A program made the position numbers and the translations under genes. A stretch of DNA of 64,000 bases from contig JAGYVD010000001.1 of assembly GCA_021209875.1 (NCBI GenBank), positions 3,286,001 through 3,350,000 on the forward strand, written 5' to 3'. Source of the DNA: Rosellinia necatrix. Lineage: Eukaryota; Ascomycota; Sordariomycetes; Xylariales; Xylariaceae. Position 1 is the stretch's first letter. Every line of letters starts with the position of its first letter. The notes under the pieces are model-generated. The model was not told where the DNA came from, ran no database searches, and was given only the letters and a program-made list of their open reading frames with translations. Positions 47,672 through 60,143 of this stretch are shown here, in pieces.

Positions 47672-49223
47672 GGTCTTGCAGGGTTGTTTTTCTCCCCCCC
47701 CCCCCGTCACATGCTTGTGCGCATGAATCCTGGCTCCTCACCCTTCTTTTGCCCTCCCAGCCTCGCATGCTTCCTGCTCGACCCCAACCTCTTTTCGCTT
47801 CCTCGAAAATTAAAGAAACAGAAGAAAAAACAAAACTAAATTAAAGTTACGCAAACAAAATATTTCCCACGGGGTAGATAAGAGTAATCGTGATCTATGC
47901 AGGCATGAGATCCTTCTTGCTTAGCAGAATGAAAAGGTACATACATGTACATCAAAGTGAAGAGGAAGAGGAGGGCAAAGGGGAGGAAAGAGAGGAGAAC
48001 TTATCTTGTATTTAATATCCCATTCTTGATGGTTTTTTTCTTCTTCTTGTTTTTGTATCTCGGGGTGAATGTTGCCCTTTACCTTTCTTGTTTCTTGTTG
48101 CTCATTTCTTCTTCTTCTTCTTCTTCTTCACTTGCATCGAGTTTTGTGCATTTGCATCATCGGAGTTCCTGCCAAACCCCTTTCGCGCTGTCCGCGTGAT
48201 TCAACCCTGGACACAAGAGATAGAAAAAGGAAGGGAACGAAACCAGAAGCTAAAAGAGGGGAGAAAAAAACAAAAATCCGCGAATAAAATAAGGGGAGAC
48301 GATGGGATAGGGCCACGACCGAACTCTCCCCCGGCGGATTGGGTAGTCTGCTCGTCAACCTCGTGGGATTGTACGATTAGCCGACATACTATGGCGTTTG
48401 GCCACCGATGATCTTGAACGAGCTGAGCGGCCGTACCTTGCTTACTCTGTGGGAGAGGTTTCATTTCCTAGATGAGGGTTTAGAAGGGATATGGGGTAGA
48501 GAATAAGAGGACAGTGACGACATCGTTTTCAGCATCATCATCATCATCATCATGCCTAGAAAGGTAGACATAAATGAAAGAGTAAAAGGCAAACACAGCG
48601 GGATTAAGCCCGAGACCACTCTCGTTTCGTACTTTGTGTATGTGCCCTGCATTCACCTAATTAAAGCCGGCAAGGGGCGCAATCTCATCTACAAGAAACG
48701 TAGAATGTCAAGTATGGGTGTGGGCCTTCGTATGTCTGTTTGTATAAATATTACCTATCTTACACGGATGGTTTGTCCTTTCCGCGCGATTGTTTTAGAT
48801 TCCCATTTATGGTTTGGAAAACCTTGGTTTGCTGATCGCCTTTCCGTGATAAATGATAAAGGAAGTCTGGGTCTTTGGAAAAGGCGATTGTAGATGAGAC
48901 GAGAATACGATGACGGCATATCGTACCTGTGCATCTGAGCGTGTAGAACGCAGAGCCGTCCATTCGCACGTTGCGAGGATATCGAATTTTGGTCCAGATG
49001 CACATAGTTGTAAGCCAGGAAATAGGGGGACCACCATCTCCTAGAAATAACACGGGGTGGTAGGGTTGCCTGTAATGAAAGCTAAACGGCCGAATTATAA
49101 TGGCCTCGTGATGGTCGTTATGAAACCTGTTGGGAAAAGGCGAACTGAGCCATCAGACGTGAAAAAGGAAGTCGGATAAAGAACTGGGTAGAAACAACAT
49201 GAATTAAAATCTCATTTCTGATG
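47672..49223. other. Region between convergent HMG-box and Sec20-like genes
   Basis: CT-rich and A-rich sequence after the HMG-box stop probably includes its 3-prime untranslated region. A CTT run at 48108-48129 and a CAT run at 48533-48553 are the only structures seen. No gene is supported. Confidence 0.55.
48533..48553. repeat. (CAT)n microsatellite
   Basis: Seven units in the spacer between convergent genes. Confidence 0.88.
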
Positions 49224-50537
49224 CTACAGCTCATCTTTCACTCTTTGATAACTTGTCGTTGGGTCACTGGCGCCCGCCCCTCCCTCCATCATCCTCTTTT
49301 TCGGGTTTGGCGCTTCTTCGGCCTGGCGGTCCCTTAAAGTAGTCTCCTCCTTGGCGTCTTCCTCTAGGCGCGGGTCCCCAATGCGAGATTCATCGACGAT
49401 CTGCCTAATTTCTTCAAGTATGGTCCCATCATGCCCTGCTACCTGGGATTCGGTGGGCGGTGTGCCGACCTCAATAGTGGGGACATCTCTATTGTTCATG
49501 TAGGCTTGCTGGAGGTTGGAGCCGGTCGAGACCGGCTCAGACTCCGACTGGGCCTGAGGACTCCGTAGGCCAATAGTGCTGGAGACTCCAACGGCGGTCC
49601 TGAACAGCAACTTTAGGGGCAACCAGACTAGCCACCATGTTGGCCCCCATAACCAGCGCCGGAATATGAGCCATCCGATCGTAACGACAAGTAGATAAAA
49701 GGCCGACCGTAGATACCACGTGTCCGTCTTTTGGCTCTTTAGCAACGTGCCGAGAAGGGCGCGAGAACTCGAGAGCATGGTGTCGAGACTCGAGTAATTA
49801 TCTGAGAGCTGGGCGAGAGCCTCGGTGGATTCCTTCAGGGTGTTGTGGGCGAAGTCGCTTTTGGCCAATTCGGCGGCCATCAAATCGTGGGATCTCCGCA
49901 TTGACTGCGTCACGTCATGGCTGGCGCTGATCATCTGTTCCTCCTTGGACATCTCCGAGGTCCGCTGGTGTCGGCGATGCGGAATGGAGGCGGCAGTGGC
50001 AGCGCCGGCCGAGGCCGGTGACGATGCGCCGGAGCGCGGGCTCGCGAAAGACGCATAGAGAAGCCGTCGTTCCCGTCGCTGGGCGACTTGCAAGCTTCGC
50101 TTCGCTGTAATCTGGGCTTTTCGGAACGACTGGCGGCAGCTGTTGTGCGGGCACTCTTAGCTGGGCGGCTCGGCGCCATACAAAGGACCGAGGGGAACTC
50201 ACAGCTGTAGCTCTTGCGCGAGTCGCTCTGCGCCATCCTTCAACCGGTCCTTGTCATGCTGGAGGGCGCTGCCGGGTCTCGCCGGGCGCACATCCACGAT
50301 CTCTTCCTGCAATAACTCAAGCTCTTCTTCCTGCTCTCGGAGGATTTGATTGATCTCCGAACTCAGCTCCGAGCCCACGTGGTCGTCATCGGCAGCGCTG
50401 AGCGGGACGGATCCGGGTTGGAAGTCGAAGCTGGCGAGACGGTGGATGAGGTCTCTGAGCTGGTTTGTAGCATCTTCCAATACGTTGAGCCGGTCCTGCA
50501 AATCCGTAAAACGCTTTTCCAATAATTCTAAAGACAT
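49224..50537 (-). CDS. Sec20-like SNARE, C-terminal KDEL
   Basis: Two exons, 50537-50203 and 50139-49224, join in phase and give 416 residues. The N-terminal part is helical (LEKRFTDLQDRLNVLEDATNQL, LREQEEELELLQEEIVDV). The Sec20 domain follows: SHDVTQSMRRSHDLMAAELAKSDFAH, ALAQLSDNYSSLDTMLSSSRALLGTLL, and a membrane anchor around SAFYLLVVTIGWLIF with a second hydrophobic stretch. After a polar lumenal tail it ends in VKDEL, an ER-retrieval signal like the HDEL of yeast Sec20. Sec20 is a t-SNARE for COPI vesicles returning from the Golgi to the ER. The acceptor at 50139 is chosen because the nearer ones break the frame. Confidence 0.9.
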
Positions 50538-51248
50538 CGTGAGAGGCGAGCGTCTAGACGCGACGCGGTCGGGTATATATGCGCTGAATCGGACAACTGT
50601 CCATCGAACTATTACATACCTACCTTAGGTTACGGTGCGGTGCCAGGGTGGTAGTGGCATTATGAATTGGTATTATGGATTTGGACATGTTGCCTGTGAC
50701 GTTGTTCGTACAGAGAGTACCTAGGTACCTACATAGGCGGCCCACTCACTGTACCCACCTTCAATTAACTATCAGTTCTTGTCACTGGGTGACACAGGTT
50801 CACGGGTACCTCTTTCGGTGGATTAGGGCCCCTGTATAGTCGCTAAAGCCAGCCTAAGAAGATGGCTACAACCACCAATGCCGACTGGGGCGGCTGGGGG
50901 GAAGGGGGAGATCCTGCACTACACACCGCACCGCCTCGCCTGCGCGGCTAATTCAGCCACAGCCATGAGCTTCGAAAACCTCGACACCCATCTAGGTACG
51001 TATCTGCCTACCTACTACCTACCTAGGTAATTAGCAGCGAGCTCCTCGCCTGTCCGTCAGATCAACATAACCGTCCGAGTGCGCAGAGCAGGTAGGAACA
51101 CCCCTCCACTCCTCCAACCTGGAACGGCACCATCGGCATCGGACCTCTCTGGGCGCAAAGAGAGGGCGAGAGAGAGGGAGGGAGAGAAGTGACGCAATGA
51201 ATCGATCGATCGAACTAACCATCGTCTCCCAAGGTCCAATCGCACACG
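50538..51248. promoter_or_regulatory. Divergent spacer between Sec20-like and mL53 genes
   Basis: About 700 bp separate the two start codons. ACCTAGGTACCTAC words occur at 50717-50732 and 51008-51028. A small alternative ATG at about 50966 (MSFENLDTHL) lies ahead of the mL53 start, but no splice linking it is required. Confidence 0.45.
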
Positions 51249-51628
51249 ATGATTACTCGCTTCATCACCGAGGTGAACACGAGGTTCAACCCTTTCTCCG
51301 TGCGCGCGCGCGCCACCAGGCTGTTCCTCAGCTACTTGCCCCCCAACGCCCGCGCCGTAGGGATGCAAATCAACACGACCTTGCTCCCGCGAACGTCGAG
51401 CGAGCCGAACACCCTAAGCGTCAAATTCAGTGAGTGGCATCCCCGCTCGGCGGCCAAGTCCACCCGTCGCCCGTCCTCTCCACGCGTCATACTGATATCC
51501 CGGTGCTTATAGAGGATGGAAAGGAGATGAATCTCGATGGCGAGACGCTCGGCATCAAGGGCCTTATCGAAGAAGTGGATAGGCACTCCCGTGCACTACA
51601 GAAACAGGCAGATCTAGCCGACGGGTAG
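51249..51628 (+). CDS. Mitochondrial large-subunit ribosomal protein mL53 (MRPL44 type)
   Basis: Two exons, 51249-51429 and 51513-51628, join in phase and give 98 residues. MITRFITEVNTRFNPFS, ARATRLFLSYLPPNARA, TTLLPRTSSEPNTLSVKFKDGKEMNLD and GIKGLIEEVDRHSRALQK fit the small thioredoxin-like protein mL53 (yeast Mrpl44) of the mitochondrial large ribosomal subunit. It starts directly with a basic amphipathic segment, as usual, and works in mitochondrial translation. It converges on the pyrophosphatase gene. Confidence 0.9.
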
Positions 51629-52239
51629 ACAAGCTATCCGGCGCCCTATACTTCTTCATGTAAATCTATGAGCATTGATAGGCGTTTTGGGGTTGCTGAG
51701 CGCGATTCCGCTTTGTTGGGCAGCTGTCTAATGCCTGATCTAACAACCGCCAGCTTAGTGGTGCGCTTACTAAATGGAAATTGAGCGCTGGGATTGGGAG
51801 ACAATCGATGCAGCGGTGACCTGGCATTCGCTTTGATGGTCCAATCCCGTTCATACACCAGGGTTAACGGATTTGCGCCAGCTCTAGAAAGGATCCTCTA
51901 AGCCCTACAGTTATACACTTGATACAGTTTTATACGGCAACAAACCACGCAACTCTTCGAAATGAGCGTATAAAACCAGCACGGGAAGAAGGGCGATTGA
52001 GCTTCGGACGGTGCCCAACAACATCATGTAGAAGACTCTATACGTCAATATGTTCTCACCTATCGAGCTATGCTTGTTTTGCTTTTGTTCCCAATACAGA
52101 AGACTGTCTATCTATATGGCTTCCAACCAAGCTACATGCCACAAATCGACACGCACGGGGCGGTGACCTGACACCACGCTCGTTATTTTAGCGAATCCCT
52201 AGGAGAGGGCATTTTAACCACGCTAAGCCATTTACGGTC
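51629..52239. other. Spacer between convergent mL53 and pyrophosphatase genes
   Basis: A 610-bp spacer with no open frame of note. It probably holds both 3-prime untranslated regions. Confidence 0.55.
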
Positions 52240-53857
52240 CTAGGAAGCAGCACCACTGATGAAGAACCATTTGTCGATGGAGCTGTCAATCGGCTCTGGC
52301 GCTAAGTTTTCGTTGGGCGGAAGAGGTGGTAGCTGGTCAGGAGTGACACGGCTAGGGGAGTGGGCGACGGTCAGGTTGGTGCTGTGACGGGCGTTAGTAC
52401 ATGTGCTCGATGCCGCGAATTGGTGGACATACGTTGAGATACCACCTGGCTGAGTCTTTCCGGTGATCAGTTTCTCCCAGGCTTCAGCGCATTCGTGGAT
52501 GACATCCATAGCATACCTACAGCCCGCGTTAGTCGGCTACTAATTTAACTAATAGGTGGTGGGGTATTTAAAACGTACTCCTTGTTCTTGCATTCGCCGG
52601 TGAATGCGAATTGGTTCTCGGGTTTTCCGTCAGGGATCTTGTAGATACGGAACCACTCGTTGGTGGCACGAAGGAGACCGGGGAGATGGCGTTCGACATC
52701 CTCAACATCGTTGAGCTTGGCAGCCAGGGGATCCTTTACGTCAACGACGATCACCTTCCAGTCGGTCTCGCCCTCATCGAGCAGAGCCATAACGCCAAGG
52801 ACCTTGACCTGCTTGATCTGACCAGTGTAGCCGACAAGCTCGCCAATCTCACAGACATCGAGCGGGTCATTGTCGCCCTTGGCCTTGGTCTCCTGATGGA
52901 CAGAGTTTGGGTCTTCCCAGGTCTATAGCGGAACGACATTGGTCAGTCGGTTCATACGGCCGGGCGAACGGAACAGATGGCGAGGCCGAGGCTTTGCACT
53001 TACTTGGGGGAAGGCGCCGTAGTTCCATAGATAGCCCTTGTGGGGAAAGCAGTTTCGGACAAATCGAAGCTTACCCTTCTTGACGTCCTGCTTGATGGGG
53101 TTGAGGAGCTCATCCTTGGAGATCTGAAGGGGGCAGAACAGTCAGTTACGATGTGCCGCGGAGAGACATACGAAGGCGAAAATACCTCGAGTTTGGCGTT
53201 GGTCCATCTTGGGATCTCAACGATCATGTTCAGGATGGTCCGCTCCGGATTCGCGTAGAGGGGGATGTCGTGGAAGGGCGAGACGGTGACGCCATCTTTC
53301 TCGAAGTAGACGCGATGCTCGAGGGTATTGGGCGCAGCAACCTTGCGAACGCTGTAGGGAGACGCCATCGCGGAGGTCTGGGCGTTTGAGTTATGAGACG
53401 GCGAATGCGAGCTCGAAAAGTGCCGAGCCAGCTGAGCAGAACGTTGGGACGCTATATTGGCGACAGATGTGGACGTGCCAACAGACGGTGACGATGAGGA
53501 GGAGAAGAGGACACGAGAGGAGGAGAGCAGGACGGCTGCAGGTTGCGTATGGAATGAATGAAATTTACGAGCCGAGCAGGGTGCGGTGACGGTAGCAGTG
53601 TCAGTGTAGGCGAACTTGGTGGAACCAGAGGAGGGGTTGTGGGAGAAGTGGGCTCCAGCCGTGGACGGAGGGGCAGGGAGAGGGGCTACAGTGCTACAGG
53701 ACCCCGCCGACAAACCGATTGGCGCCGCATGACTGGCCCGTCTCGTTGGGTATATTACTAGTCCTCCAGCTGGCAAAGACAAAGTTTGCGGCTGATATTT
53801 TTTCGTCGGTTGAACCCGCCTTTGCAGGATCTTCTGCATCGCTCGCGATAACGGCAT
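52240..53857 (-). CDS. Inorganic pyrophosphatase with possible mitochondrial leader
   Basis: Hydrolyses pyrophosphate to phosphate and drives biosynthesis. Exons 53857-53186, 53123-53004, 52922-52579, 52516-52433 and 52381-52240 close in phase and give 453 residues. From residue about 164 the classical soluble family I enzyme is seen: [45 protein letters not shown] and the metal-binding [11 protein letters not shown]. The first 163 residues are basic and Ser/Ala-rich without acidic residues in the first part ([17 protein letters not shown]), like a mitochondrial import signal. An internal ATG at 53368 (MASPYSVRK) would start the cytosolic form, so both may be made from one gene. The last two exons carry the C-terminal tail. 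Confidence 0.92.
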
Positions 53858-56800
53858 TTCCTCACCTAAGCCAATTGGGCCAAACGGAGATTGCTTTATG
53901 CCTGTTATGGGCAGTAGACAAGAGCGGAAGGAAGAAGGTCAGAGGGTGCAAAAAATTATTAGCTGGCTGTCGAACCGTTGAGCTGAGCTGGCCCATCATT
54001 TTATTGCAGATCGTAAACGATAAGGGACTCGCCTAACCCTAGGAAGTTAGGCGATTTGCTACCCACCGAAGATGTATTTCGGCCCCACAGAACAGACTGT
54101 GGCTTGTGCAGCCTTTCTGCTAACGACAGAGAAAACTAAACCCAATACCCAATTCAGATGTCCACCCATGGAGACTCTCAGATACCCTAATGTATATAAC
54201 TACCTTTATAAACTACATACTTATAATTTATACGGGATATATTATGGGAAGAGGTTGGAACCCCGCAGCTCTCATTAAAATAAGGAGACTTGACAACATA
54301 ATTGTAAAGGGTGTGGCGAAATAGTAGGCATAACTTATAAGTAATGTCGACTGTGACGGGTACGTAACCAACTACCTAATGAGCAAGTACCTGCGCGGTG
54401 CTGCTGTGGGCTGTACCTCCCTCTCCAGACATAGAACAACTCTCGCCAGAAGTCTACCTCCAATTTGTTTGTTATATGAATAGGTGCTACCCCTAGCTAG
54501 AATTACGTGGTATCGCAAGGCACAAGGCACAAACACGAAAGGCCCTCAGTAGGTATACAGTCCTCTGAGAGAACTGGTTCCACGGAGGTGCTTTAAAACC
54601 CTTCGCGCGCGTACACAAGTATCTATTTTCCACCGCATGTAAAACTACCTAACCTAAGCCAGGCAGTACAATCGTTGCGTATTGCATGAGCATGAGTGCG
54701 GATGTCGTGTTCAGTTATGAAAGTGCGGCGCACTGCTTGGAGGTTAGGTACGTAGAAGGTCAGTAATTAATGTAACTTAGGTAAGTTATTCGTTCGCAAC
54801 AAGACAATTAACGATAATCAGTATAATGATAACCATCGAGTGGTCTTGAGCTTACAATGCAGTCGCGCCATCAGCAGTAAGTCTTCAACCGTGATTGTCG
54901 GCTACCGTATTAGGTAGTATTCTAGGTCTCAAGGTTTTCCCCGAGATACCGTTCAGTCTACTTTGCCTGAGGTAGTTTTCCGAATCCGCAAATATCCAGT
55001 ACTGCATTTCCTGCTCGTGCAAACTTGTGGTGGTAAGTGCCTACCCAACTTCGCTCGGGCTTGTCGCATGCGGCCTGGTCTTCTATGGCAATTCCGAACC
55101 TCTGTCTGATAAGCTGAGGCCTGCCACGTTGCCGGCACTAGTGCAGGGAGGGGATAGCTAAAAACTAATCGATAAGAGAGCGCACAGTAGGTACCTAGGT
55201 ACTTAAGTAGGTAGGTAGGCACTATATAATCAATCCGACACACTCAGATGAAAGTCTCAATGTAATTCAGTTCTGTAAAACCCATCTCTGAGGGTTACCT
55301 CATCCAGGCTAACTACAACCTTGGTAGGTTCACTTATTAATAATTATGGCGTTTATCAACAGACCCTCTTGTCTGCGTCATAATCCTTGACCTCCTCCCT
55401 CAGTCACGTTCCGACCGACTTATTTATCCGGACCCTGTTCGGATCCTCTGTCCAGAGCTCTAATTTGTCAACAAGCCGCTTTGGTAAATCTGATTACGGT
55501 ACATGGAATACAAATCTACGGCTGTATTACTACTAAGTATGATAACTACTTATACATAACCACCCGGATAGCGGTTGCCTATCCTCAACCCCAGGCCGAT
55601 AGGAACGCCACCCAGGGGATCCTCTGTCTTGAGTGCTCGCAGTAGCGTGATATAACGTGGTACAGAGGGTCTGGAGGTAGCATCGCCTCTTCCCACTGCT
55701 GCCCAAGATTGCAAGGCGACAAGACGCACAAAAACACCGAGAGAACTAGCCATCCGGGGCAAACCCACCGCGAATGTAGGTTTCTCTAGTCGGTGGAAAC
55801 TGTATATTTGTCCACAATCCATCAAGCCAGGGTATAAACCCCATAGGTTCTGTCAAGGAGCTAAAAGTTACTTGCCGTTGGGTTGTGTAGAGCCTAGAGA
55901 CCCCCCTGTCGCATTAACTTTCTCTCATTCTTCGGATCATACATATCCCAAGAGGAAGGAAAGGGGAAGGCTAATGTTGAGCTTTTGCTCGTTTGTTACC
56001 CTTCATCTCCCGGATAGCCCGTATAAAGCTATTATATCGTAGCTTAACACCGGCTGGATGATACCCCCCTACATTGATGATAAGGCCATATACGAGTGCG
56101 CATATACGAGTGCGGAGGCAGTTGGATGTGCAGGGGTGATTAGGCTGAGGGCATTTCATCACCCTGTTACGGAGTGCTTGGTGAACGGCCTCGCCGACAG
56201 AGCGTGGTCGAGCCCCGGAGGAAATTTCTGTCTTTATGGGCCAAAGAGCCCAGGTGGATGGCCTGATTTGTAGACGGGTAGATCATCATGCCAAACCAAA
56301 CCGGCACGGTTCACGCTTGGAGAACACCTCGGGCGTGGACGCAAGGCGATGAAGCCCATGCTGGCCAACTATCCGTTTCTAGCTAAGAATTAATTAAAAA
56401 CGGACAAAAAACCGAGTAAGGTTTGTAAGTAGATACTCAACAGCGATTCTGAGTCGTAGGCTCTCCTATTATGATTCTTGCTCCGAACTGCAAGCGCACG
56501 CCCCTCCCTGGGGTCGTAGCGTGTAGTCTCTGTAGATAAAACACTCTCACTGGAGTTTCAGTAGAAGCAAGGCTCCAACAGAGGCCCCTTTCAGTCTGTT
56601 CAGCTTTTCTGATCAGCCATGAATCCATGAGTTTTGCCTCGTATGTGGCCTTCTTGATCTGCCTGACTTGCCTGACCTACCTTGAGGGCACGCTGATCCC
56701 CACCAGCTAACAGTTGATAGACCAAACCGTGAAGAAGCCAGCTGTCGGGGCTGCATCGCCAGCTTTTATACCACTCACATGAATGCTGTCTGGAAATAGC

Positions 56801-57069
56801 GGCTGTTATTGTTGGTCAGCATTGCTTTGCTCCGCACGTACAGGCTCTTAATGCTGGGATCTGTTTGCTGGCGCCCTATAATTTCTAGTCCTCAGAGGCA
56901 GCATGATGGAGGATGTTTCCAACCATAAGCCTGCGTCGCGACCGCGAACAGGAAGAGGAAGGTCGTGAACGCTTGGTGCGAAGATGCGTTAGTACTGCTC
57001 GTGGCGCGGAATTTGATGGATAAATAGTGTTGAAGCGAAAAGCTCACACAACACACATAGACACATATG

Positions 57070-57093
57070 CACACACACACACACACACACACA
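57070..57093. repeat. (CA)n microsatellite
   Basis: About eleven to twelve CA units in non-coding sequence. Confidence 0.9.
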
Positions 57094-57823
57094 TGGCACG
57101 GAGAACGGACAAAGGTGGCATGCAAAGCGGTTTGAAGAAGGGTAGAGAAGCATCACGTAACCTACGCTGTAGCGGTACGATGGGAGAAGTAGTAGGAGTA
57201 GTGGTAGGAGTAGTGGTAGGAGTGAGTAGCAGTAGTGAGGAGTAGGGATAGTAGAAGGGAGATTAAAAAAAAAAAAAATAAGAGGATAGAAGAAGGAGGG
57301 CGTGGGCGGACAGAGCTTTAATTAAGTATCACGAGGCAAACGATAAATATAGATTGGAGAGCCTGCCATCGCTGGTACTAGAAGTGGGTCTCGGTCAAGC
57401 ACTGGCTTTATAGGCCTCGACGAGAGAGGATCGTCGGGCAGGCAAAAGGAGAGCCGTGTGTCCACAATACAACCTAGATCCAAGGAGCTAAACAAACCGG
57501 AACCAGGCAAATTCGAGGGTACTTGGCCGTATACTTTGCCGTACACTTTGCCGTATGCTTTTGCTGTCTAATTTGCTGTCTAATTTGCCGTGGTTCTACT
57601 TTGCTGTATTGTTTGACATGACTCCTTCATGTACTTAATTAGCTGCAAGCTGCAGGTGATCTTGGCAGATGGCCCTGCACCTACATCCCAAGCCCAGACA
57701 ATCACGGCTTAAGCCAATTTCCTAATCCGTCCGCGACTAACAGGAACTTCGTGACCGGGGCCTCATAGCTAATTCAAAGCTTCATACCGAGGCCAGAAGA
57801 CATCGTCGAGCGCGGATTGCAAG

Positions 57824-57830
57824 TATAAAA
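57824..57830 (+). promoter_or_regulatory. TATA-like element upstream of the Zn2Cys6 gene
   Basis: TATAAAA at 57824-57830 is 480 bp before the ATG at 58308. A leader of this length is not unusual for fungal regulators, but the link is only positional. Confidence 0.35.
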
Positions 57831-58307
57831 GCTCCCAGTGCCGTCGGCGAGATGCTATGTGCTGCTGCTGGAATATGGCCCCCAAACATGACAGCCAGCG
57901 AGCACTCCAAGCCCAGCGCCCGTCACATGATCCGGAGAACAGGCTCGCTCATGTACGACATTCCTCCATTTTGTGCATTGGGTGAGCGTTCGCTTTCGGT
58001 CGGGCAAGGGTCTCTTATTCGTCAATGGGACGCTCCGGGCCGGGGTGCATGACCAATCAGCGCCAACCAGACCATTTAATCGTCCTGGCTACTCGCAGGA
58101 GCACGACAAGTGGTCATCACTTTCATGTCTCAGGCTTCATCGAGACTCTACAATTTGACTCTGGACTCGAATTTACTTATCGTAAAAACACCCCCACAGG
58201 TACCAAGCAGCCGAAGTACCCGCTGGTCCTCGCTGATTCGTGTTGCGTGTTCGTCTGACAAGGAACGGTACTACTCTTAGCCGACTTACACGACCCACGC
58301 AGGCATC

Positions 58308-60143
58308 ATGACCCCCCAGCTATCCCAGCTCGCCTCCCAGGTACCTGGGTTCATAAACGAGCATTCCAAAAGGAGACGTGGACGTGACACCCCAACCCTT
58401 GACATTTCCCAATACTTTGACTTTTCGGCTTTCTATGGAGAAGACGAACCATCCAGCCCCGGAAGCCGGAGTAGGTCCGTGGCCTCGTCCGACCCGGGGC
58501 TCACCTCTGGCCCGTCCGAGGACGACGGAGCCCCCTCTCCCGGCCCTTCTTTTGACCCATACCATAAAGAAGCCATCAAACAAATAAAGCAACAGGATGA
58601 TCGTTTCACCGTCCCAGAACGGGAGATCAGACCTAAAGGCGGCGTAACATACCCTTCAAATCTCCTGCTGGACAGTGCGCCAAGTCCTACTGGCTCGAGC
58701 TCATCAAGCGGAAGCCACGTCGTCATTCTCTCGAACCCGGGGTCGCCAACCATACTCGACGCCGCAGTCGAGGACGCACACGAGGACACCCACTCCCTCA
58801 ACCGTGGTAGGCGAACAAAACCCTTGAACAACCCCGAGAAGGTCGCAACAATGCGAAAGCTCGGCGCCTGTTACCGTTGCAAAGCGCGCAAGGTACCGGT
58901 GAGTAGATGAAGTAACCTCGATAAGCCTAGTTCTAACACACTGGGTAGTGTGACGAAGGTGCTCCTTGCTCTGGCTGCACCAAGGATGCAGCGAAAATCC
59001 AGTCTCTGAACTGCAGTGACCTGGCCGAGCAGATGTGTTGTCGCCAGCAGCCAACACCCGCGTTCAGCGAGATCGATAGAATTACCTGTAAGCTGCCCCA
59101 GGATACCCTTGGAGGGTAAATAATGCATATTCCCGGGTCCTGACACCATTATAGGTGCCGAGATGCCGCCTCGAGGTAAAGCATTGACAAGCTCATGCCT
59201 TACGGTCTTCTTCAATCCATACAAGCCGTCATCATTTCCACGATCGTTGACTATTCCTGTCGTCCATGTCGAACACGGAATATATGACGAATCGTCCCGG
59301 TCATACGGGGTACGAGGTACACAGTACCAGTTGGACACGGATACGTCGTCGTTGAACGAGGGCACCCTTGTGCAGTGGGCGTCGTCGCAAATGATGTTGG
59401 AGGATAATGGCTTCCAATCCGCGTTGGACAACTTGGTCATATCTTGCCGACCGGATACTCTGCCACATGTTAGCACAGGCCTGACTATTTCGTGATGGTT
59501 ACCACTAACTCTCGCACAGTCTGACCTCCTTCATAAGGTCTATAAGCTAAGGTGCCTATACAAAATATGGAGCCAGAGTGGTTTTGTCTGTCAGAGGCAG
59601 CCTCAATCAGACCTAGAACAGCTTCCTCAAGAGATCTGCCGGGTCCTCAAGGCGATGACTGCAAAGCTGATAAAGGGGATTGAAAATGACGTCTTGAGTG
59701 AGTTGGCAGGGAAACGACCAAAATCAGCAACAGATCGATTACACATGTGGATATGCATGATGCAAGTCGTACTCCTATACCATGATCTGATCGGGATTGT
59801 TAGCTCCGAAGGTAATTACCAACCCACCTCGCAGGTCCGTCCTTGGGTTTGGCTAACCTTATGTCAAGAGCGGTGGATCCACGAAAATCTACAGCAGAAA
59901 GCAGAAGCCTTGATGAATTATACCGCTGTGATGTGCGATGTACAATTTGGCAAGAAGAAGCCCACCGTGGGAAGCGAATATGGTGCACACCTATCAGATC
60001 GCTTCGCAAACGTTGAGTGTCTGCAGCTGCAATTCTGTGAGTCAAATCAGCCATTCTGCGACCAATCTAGGAGTGCAGGTTCTAACATGAATAACAAGTT
60101 GCAGAACTTCGGCAGCGAAATCGGCGGTCCGACCATGTATTGA
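58308..60143 (+). CDS. Zn2Cys6 (Gal4-type) transcriptional regulator
   Basis: Exons 58308-58898, 58949-59087, 59155-59468 and 59520-60143 join in phase and give 555 residues. An acidic, Pro/Ser-rich segment of about 190 residues comes first. The binuclear zinc cluster straddles the first intron: ACYRCKARKVP, then CDEGAPCSGC and LNC, giving CX2CX6CX5CX2C plus a later Cys. The linker after the fourth Cys is short and lacks the usual long basic region. The C-terminal 350 residues are helical (LYKIWSQSGFVCQ, LHMWICMMQVVLLYHDLIGIV) and lack a recognisable fungal TF-specific domain. The DNA-binding cluster is unusually far from the N-terminus. Target genes are unknown. The 3-prime end could carry one more intron near 60038 and stop slightly later. 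Confidence 0.82.

Larger units (their letters stand above)
53858..58307. other. 4.4-kb intergenic region, no supported gene
   Basis: AT-rich spacer with no domain-bearing open frame. ACCTAGGTACTTAAGTAGGTAGG words are at 55187-55217, a (CA)n run at 57070-57093 and GTAGGAGTAGTG units at 57190-57225. The TATA-like element at 57824 may belong to the Zn2Cys6 regulator. Confidence 0.55.
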
